The notes beneath the pieces were generated by a model, which searched no databases, was not told the origin of the DNA, and saw only the letters and a program-made list of their open reading frames with translations. The position numbers were made by a program, and so were the translations under genes. From Holophagaceae bacterium (GTDB taxonomy: Bacteria; Acidobacteriota; Holophagae; Holophagales; Holophagaceae), in NCBI GenBank assembly GCA_016710635.1, contig JADJVL010000001.1, positions 62,001 to 126,000 on the forward strand: a stretch of DNA of 64,000 bases, in the 5' to 3' direction. This document shows positions 60,785-64,000 of this stretch, one piece after another (within the stretch, counting starts at the first letter, position 1; every line of letters starts with the position of its first letter).

Positions 60785-62820
60785 GCCGACTCCAGGGCCC
60801 GGGCGAAGCCGGGGCCGTCCAGGAGCGGCGAGGCTTGCAGGCGGCCCCGCAGGTCCGCCCGGAGGCGGGACAGGGCCGCGGCATCCGTGGCCAGGATCAC
60901 GCCCTGGGCCGCCATGGCGCCGGCGTTGTCCGGCATCCAGTCCGCGAAGCCCAGGGGGGCGAGGACGCCCAGGCCGGGACGGAAAGCCTGGGTGCGCCGC
61001 TCCAGGCCCAGGACCGGAAGCCCCATCCAGAGAGCCTCGCAGATGGAAGCGGCGGTGGGGTGCGGGAACTCCGCGAGGGCCACGTCCACCCGGGTGTAGG
61101 CGGCCAGGTGCTGGGCCAGGGATTCCGGCGCCGGACGGTAGCCGAGGCGGTCCGGATCCAGGCCGGCGGACTCCAGGCGGGCCAGCCACATGGACTTCGT
61201 GCGGGGGTCCGCCGGCAGGGCGGGCAGGCTCAGCCGGGAGCCGGACACCTTGGCCAGCAGCAGCGCCCAGGCTTCCAGGACGCCATCGTGCAGGCGGTCC
61301 AGGGGCCCGAAGTAACCGAAAGTGAGGAAACGGTTGGCCAGTGCCGGCAGGGGGCCGGGCTCGGGAGCTTCCTCAAAGGGCTTGTAGGCGAAGGCGGGAC
61401 GGTCGAGGCGCAGGATGGATTCGGGCCCATAGGACTCGGCGCCCAGGGGATCCGCGGCTTCATCCGTCAGCCGGTGGGTGATGGCGGTCAGGCCGTGGGT
61501 GCAGCCGTAGCCGGGGGCCGCCACCTGCACCGGGGCGGGGGCGAGGGCGAGGGCGGCGACCCGCCCGCCGGGGAGGTGGCCCGCCATGTCCACCAGCACA
61601 TCGATGCCGTCCTGCCGGATGGCCGCAGCGGCCTGGGGGTTGGAAAGCCCCGTGAGGTTCCGGAAGGTGTCGCACTGGGAGGCCAGGGCTTCCGTGGTGT
61701 CGTCGGGACGGGCGAGGTCGCTGTAGCCGAAGACTTCCACCTGCGCGCGGTCATGGGCGCCCAGGAGGGCGGCGAGCACCCGGCTCCCCGGCGTACGGCC
61801 GAAGTCGCTGGACAGGTAGCCCACCTTCAGCCGCCGGTCCGGACTGCGGTCGGTCGGCTTGGCCGGCTCCGAGAGGCCCACCGCGGAGGCGCCGGCGAGC
61901 CGGCCCCAGCGCACATGGGCTTCCGCCAGGCTGGCTTCGGACTGCCGGGGATCCCGCCGCAGCAGGGCCAGCAGCCGGTGGTGGAGGTTGGCGTTGTTGA
62001 TGTCCAGATTGGCGGCGGAGGCGTTCGCATCCACCGCCTCCTCGACCCGGCCCAGGGCCTGGAGGGCGCGTCCCAGCGCCGCGTAGGCGCCGGGATGCTC
62101 CGGGTGGGCGTAGAGCACGCGCTCGGCGGCATCGAAGGCCTCCGCCGGGGCGCCCGCCGCCAGGAACAGCTCGGCGAGGGCGAGGTGGGCGCGGGCGTTC
62201 TGGGGCGCGAGCCGCAGGGCCAGCCGGTAGGCCGCTTCAGCTTCCGGCAGAAGGCCGCGGCGGAGCTGCAGTCCCCCCAGGGCGATCCAGGCTTCGGGCT
62301 CGGCGCCGGCGTGTTTGGCGAGCAGCTCGGCGGCTTCTTCGGGCTTGCCTTCCGCCATGAGGAGACCCGCCAGATCCAGGGCGGCGGAGCCACGGCCGGG
62401 GGCCAGCTCCAGGGACCGGGCGAGATGGATCCGGGCTTCCGCGTCCATGCCCAGCCCGCGCAGGGCCTTGCCGAGGTTGCCGTGGAGGTCCGCGCCATCG
62501 GGCTCGATGGCGAGGGCCTTGCGCCACATCTCCGCCGCCGCCGGCAGGTCGCCCTGGCAGGCCTTAACGGTGCCGAGGTTGTTCCAGCAACCCGCATCCG
62601 CGGGATCCAGCTCCGTGGCCTTCCGGGCGAAGGCCTCCGCGGCGTCGAAGGCGCCCTTCTCGATGGCGAGGACCGCGAGCTGGCCATGGACGTCGGCCCG
62701 ATCGGGCTCCTGCTCCAGAACCTTGCGGTAGGCCGCTTCCGCCTCGGCGGACCGGCCGGCGCGGTGCAGGCGCAGCGCTTCCTCGTGGAGCTCGGTGGGG
62801 GTCGTGGATTCTGAAGCCAT
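60751..62820 (-). CDS. TPR repeat protein with GT41 (O-GlcNAc transferase-like) domain
   Basis: 689 aa. About eight tetratricopeptide repeats (residues 5-300, typical pattern EAEAAYRKVLEQEPDRADVH) precede a GT41 catalytic region (KVGYLSSDFG, DVLVDMAGHLPGGR, EALWMGLPVLGLE). Bacterial relatives glycosylate proteins such as flagellins or adhesins. The His of the usual DFxxH segment is replaced (DFGRTPGSRV), and the FN.L.K segment reads FGPLDRL, so the enzyme is divergent. AGGAG precedes the ATG. No flagellar or surface-layer genes nearby to name a substrate. Confidence 0.8.
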   Translation of the reverse strand: MASESTTPTELHEEALRLHRAGRSAEAEAAYRKVLEQEPDRADVHGQLAVLAIEKGAFDAAEAFARKATELDPADAGCWNNLGTVKACQGDLPAAAEMWRKALAIEPDGADLHGNLGKALRGLGMDAEARIHLARSLELAPGRGSAALDLAGLLMAEGKPEEAAELLAKHAGAEPEAWIALGGLQLRRGLLPEAEAAYRLALRLAPQNARAHLALAELFLAAGAPAEAFDAAERVLYAHPEHPGAYAALGRALQALGRVEEAVDANASAANLDINNANLHHRLLALLRRDPRQSEASLAEAHVRWGRLAGASAVGLSEPAKPTDRSPDRRLKVGYLSSDFGRTPGSRVLAALLGAHDRAQVEVFGYSDLARPDDTTEALASQCDTFRNLTGLSNPQAAAAIRQDGIDVLVDMAGHLPGGRVAALALAPAPVQVAAPGYGCTHGLTAITHRLTDEAADPLGAESYGPESILRLDRPAFAYKPFEEAPEPGPLPALANRFLTFGYFGPLDRLHDGVLEAWALLLAKVSGSRLSLPALPADPRTKSMWLARLESAGLDPDRLGYRPAPESLAQHLAAYTRVDVALAEFPHPTAASICEALWMGLPVLGLERRTQAFRPGLGVLAPLGFADWMPDNAGAMAAQGVILATDAAALSRLRADLRGRLQASPLLDGPGFARALESAYRTLWVSALS

Positions 62821-63017
62821 CGCGTCTCCTGCCGGTCTGGGCCGAACCCTTGATGTTACCAGCCGGATCCGCCCAGGTCGCGTCCGGGTTGCGGGAGTCC
62901 GGGGACCCGCGCGCCCCGGGTCCGTCCGGCCTTTTTAGCTTGGGACCAAAGGGATTTGATGCTCTTCTGGTGGGCCGCTCAGCGTTTGCAGGACGCCGGG
63001 CCAACGGAGGAAATGCC

Positions 63018-64000
63018 ATGGCCCGCTTGAACAAGACCTGGAAGGTTGAAGACGGTGGCGCGGCCCTGGCCGGGGAGCTCCATCGCATCCTGGAGATCAG
63101 CCACCGGCAAGCCAAGGGGCTCATTGATTCGGGTTGCGTGAAGATCAACGGCAAGGATCCCTCCGGCCACGGCCAGCGGCTGGTCCTCGGCGACGAGATC
63201 GCCGTGGGCTTCGATCCCGGGACCCGCTACCAGACCCTGCCCCCGGCCCGGGTGCTGGAGGGCGAGCCCTTCAAGGTGCTCTGGGAAGATGCCGACTTGG
63301 TCTTCGTGGACAAGCCCGCGGGCCTGCTCACCGTCCCCGCCGAGAAGGGCAACGAGCCCAGCCTGGCGGACGCCCTGGTGGACCACTACCGGCGCCGCGG
63401 CTTCAAGCGCGCCCAGATCTTCATCGTCCACCGCCTGGACCGCTGGACCAGCGGCGTGCTCATCTTCGCCAAGACCCCCGAAGCCCTGCGCGGCCTGAAG
63501 GACCTCTTCGAGGCGCACAAGCTGCAGCGGGTCTACCACGCCATCCTGGTGGGGGAACTGCCGGAGAACAGCGGCAGTCTTTTCAGCAAGCTCATCGAGC
63601 ACCAGAAGACCCTGAAGGTGAAGGTCACCAAGGGCCAGAAGGGCGCCAAGCACGCCATCACCCACTACCGCGTTCTGGAGCGTCTCCCCGGGCACACGGT
63701 CGTGGAAGTGAAGCTGGAGACCGGGCGGCGCAACCAGATCCGCGTCCAGTTCGCCGACAAGGGCTTCCCCCTCCTCGGCGACCAGGTCTACGGCGAGACC
63801 AGCGAGCTCATCGACCGGCAGGCCCTCCACGCCGAGCTGCTGGGCCTGCGGCACCCCATCACCGAAGCCCAGGTCACCGTCAGCGCCAAGCTGCCCGCGG
63901 ATTTCGAGGCGGCTCTCAAGGTTCTTCGCAACACCCGCCGGGTCGTGCGCGCCGAGGAAGGCGTGCAGGGCGAAGAGGGCATCTTCAAACCCAAGATCAC
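63018..64000 (+). CDS. RluA-type pseudouridine synthase (cut by window end)
   Basis: At least 327 codons, no stop before the window ends. ATG at 63018 has ACGGAGG. An S4-like RNA binding segment (about 20-65; LEISHRQAKGLIDSGCVKIN) is followed by the RluA catalytic domain: VDKPAGLLTVP, catalytic Asp in IVHRLDRWTSG, and LETGRRNQIRVQFA. It would make pseudouridine in rRNA or tRNA; position not predicted. The ending RVVRAEEGVQGEEG is a charged tail that may continue beyond the window. Confidence 0.93.
   Translation, partial: MARLNKTWKVEDGGAALAGELHRILEISHRQAKGLIDSGCVKINGKDPSGHGQRLVLGDEIAVGFDPGTRYQTLPPARVLEGEPFKVLWEDADLVFVDKPAGLLTVPAEKGNEPSLADALVDHYRRRGFKRAQIFIVHRLDRWTSGVLIFAKTPEALRGLKDLFEAHKLQRVYHAILVGELPENSGSLFSKLIEHQKTLKVKVTKGQKGAKHAITHYRVLERLPGHTVVEVKLETGRRNQIRVQFADKGFPLLGDQVYGETSELIDRQALHAELLGLRHPITEAQVTVSAKLPADFEAALKVLRNTRRVVRAEEGVQGEEGIFKPKI

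Overview
The window is a very GC-rich, gene-dense bacterial chromosome segment with short intergenic gaps and many ATGA/GTGA start-stop overlaps. Gene content and style (Gram-negative outer-membrane patatin/BamA protein, DUF4097 proteins, CDF and MgtC/DUF4010 transporters, citramalate/LeuCD-type genes, SAM-I leaders) suggest an Acidobacteriota member, possibly of the Holophagae (Geothrix-like). That placement is an inference from style, not a database result. I found no rRNA, tRNA, CRISPR array, prophage or insertion sequence.

Layout. 0-9 kb: sigma-54 response regulator, purC, an M16-like gene group (one member frameshifted, none with the zinc motif), two tandem DUF4097 proteins and a secreted Xaa-Pro aminopeptidase. 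9-14 kb: thiolase, an ftsE-like ATPase without ftsX beside it, a DUF4926 protein, engB, an MgtC/DUF4010 membrane protein and a cation diffusion facilitator. 14-25 kb, minus strand: a giant hybrid histidine kinase (about 2,086 aa), a patatin fused to a BamA-like barrel, and NAD malic enzyme. 25-30.5 kb, minus strand: a five-gene operon of isocitrate/isopropylmalate-type dehydrogenase, HMG-CoA-lyase-like enzyme, CaiB/BaiF CoA-transferase and LeuC/LeuD-type dehydratase, which looks like a coherent but unassigned branched hydroxy-acid pathway. 30.7-34.5 kb: thiol peroxidase, recN, GNAT, an orphan E1-beta.

34.5-41.7 kb: a SAM-I riboswitch controls a protein with a degenerate homocysteine-methyltransferase domain fused to methylenetetrahydrofolate reductase. 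A [2Fe-2S] ferredoxin, methionine synthase metH (read in two pieces because of frameshifts) and a LysR regulator follow. 41.8-47.6 kb: L,D-transpeptidase, small membrane proteins, a secreted DinB-like protein, a LytS/LytTR two-component pair and a quinone-oxidoreductase-like enzyme. 47.6-48.4 kb: a visibly AT-richer islet with a broken SRA-HNH (modification-dependent restriction) gene.

49-60 kb: a second SAM-I riboswitch leads a tightly overlapping ten-gene operon: metY, metX, cobA, met8-like siroheme gene, sulfite reductase, TauE/SafE permease, APS reductase cysH, cysD, cysN and an aspartokinase-like gene. Together they take sulfate to sulfide, make siroheme for the reductase, and build homocysteine from activated homoserine. 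The first SAM-I unit then methylates homocysteine. 60-64 kb: a small protein, a uracil-DNA-glycosylase-like protein, a TPR/GT41 glycosyltransferase and an RluA-type pseudouridine synthase cut by the window end.

A striking property is at least seven frameshifts inside otherwise conserved genes (M16, metH twice, cobA, sulfite reductase, cysH, SRA-HNH). These may be residual sequencing errors and should be settled against reads before any biological reading.
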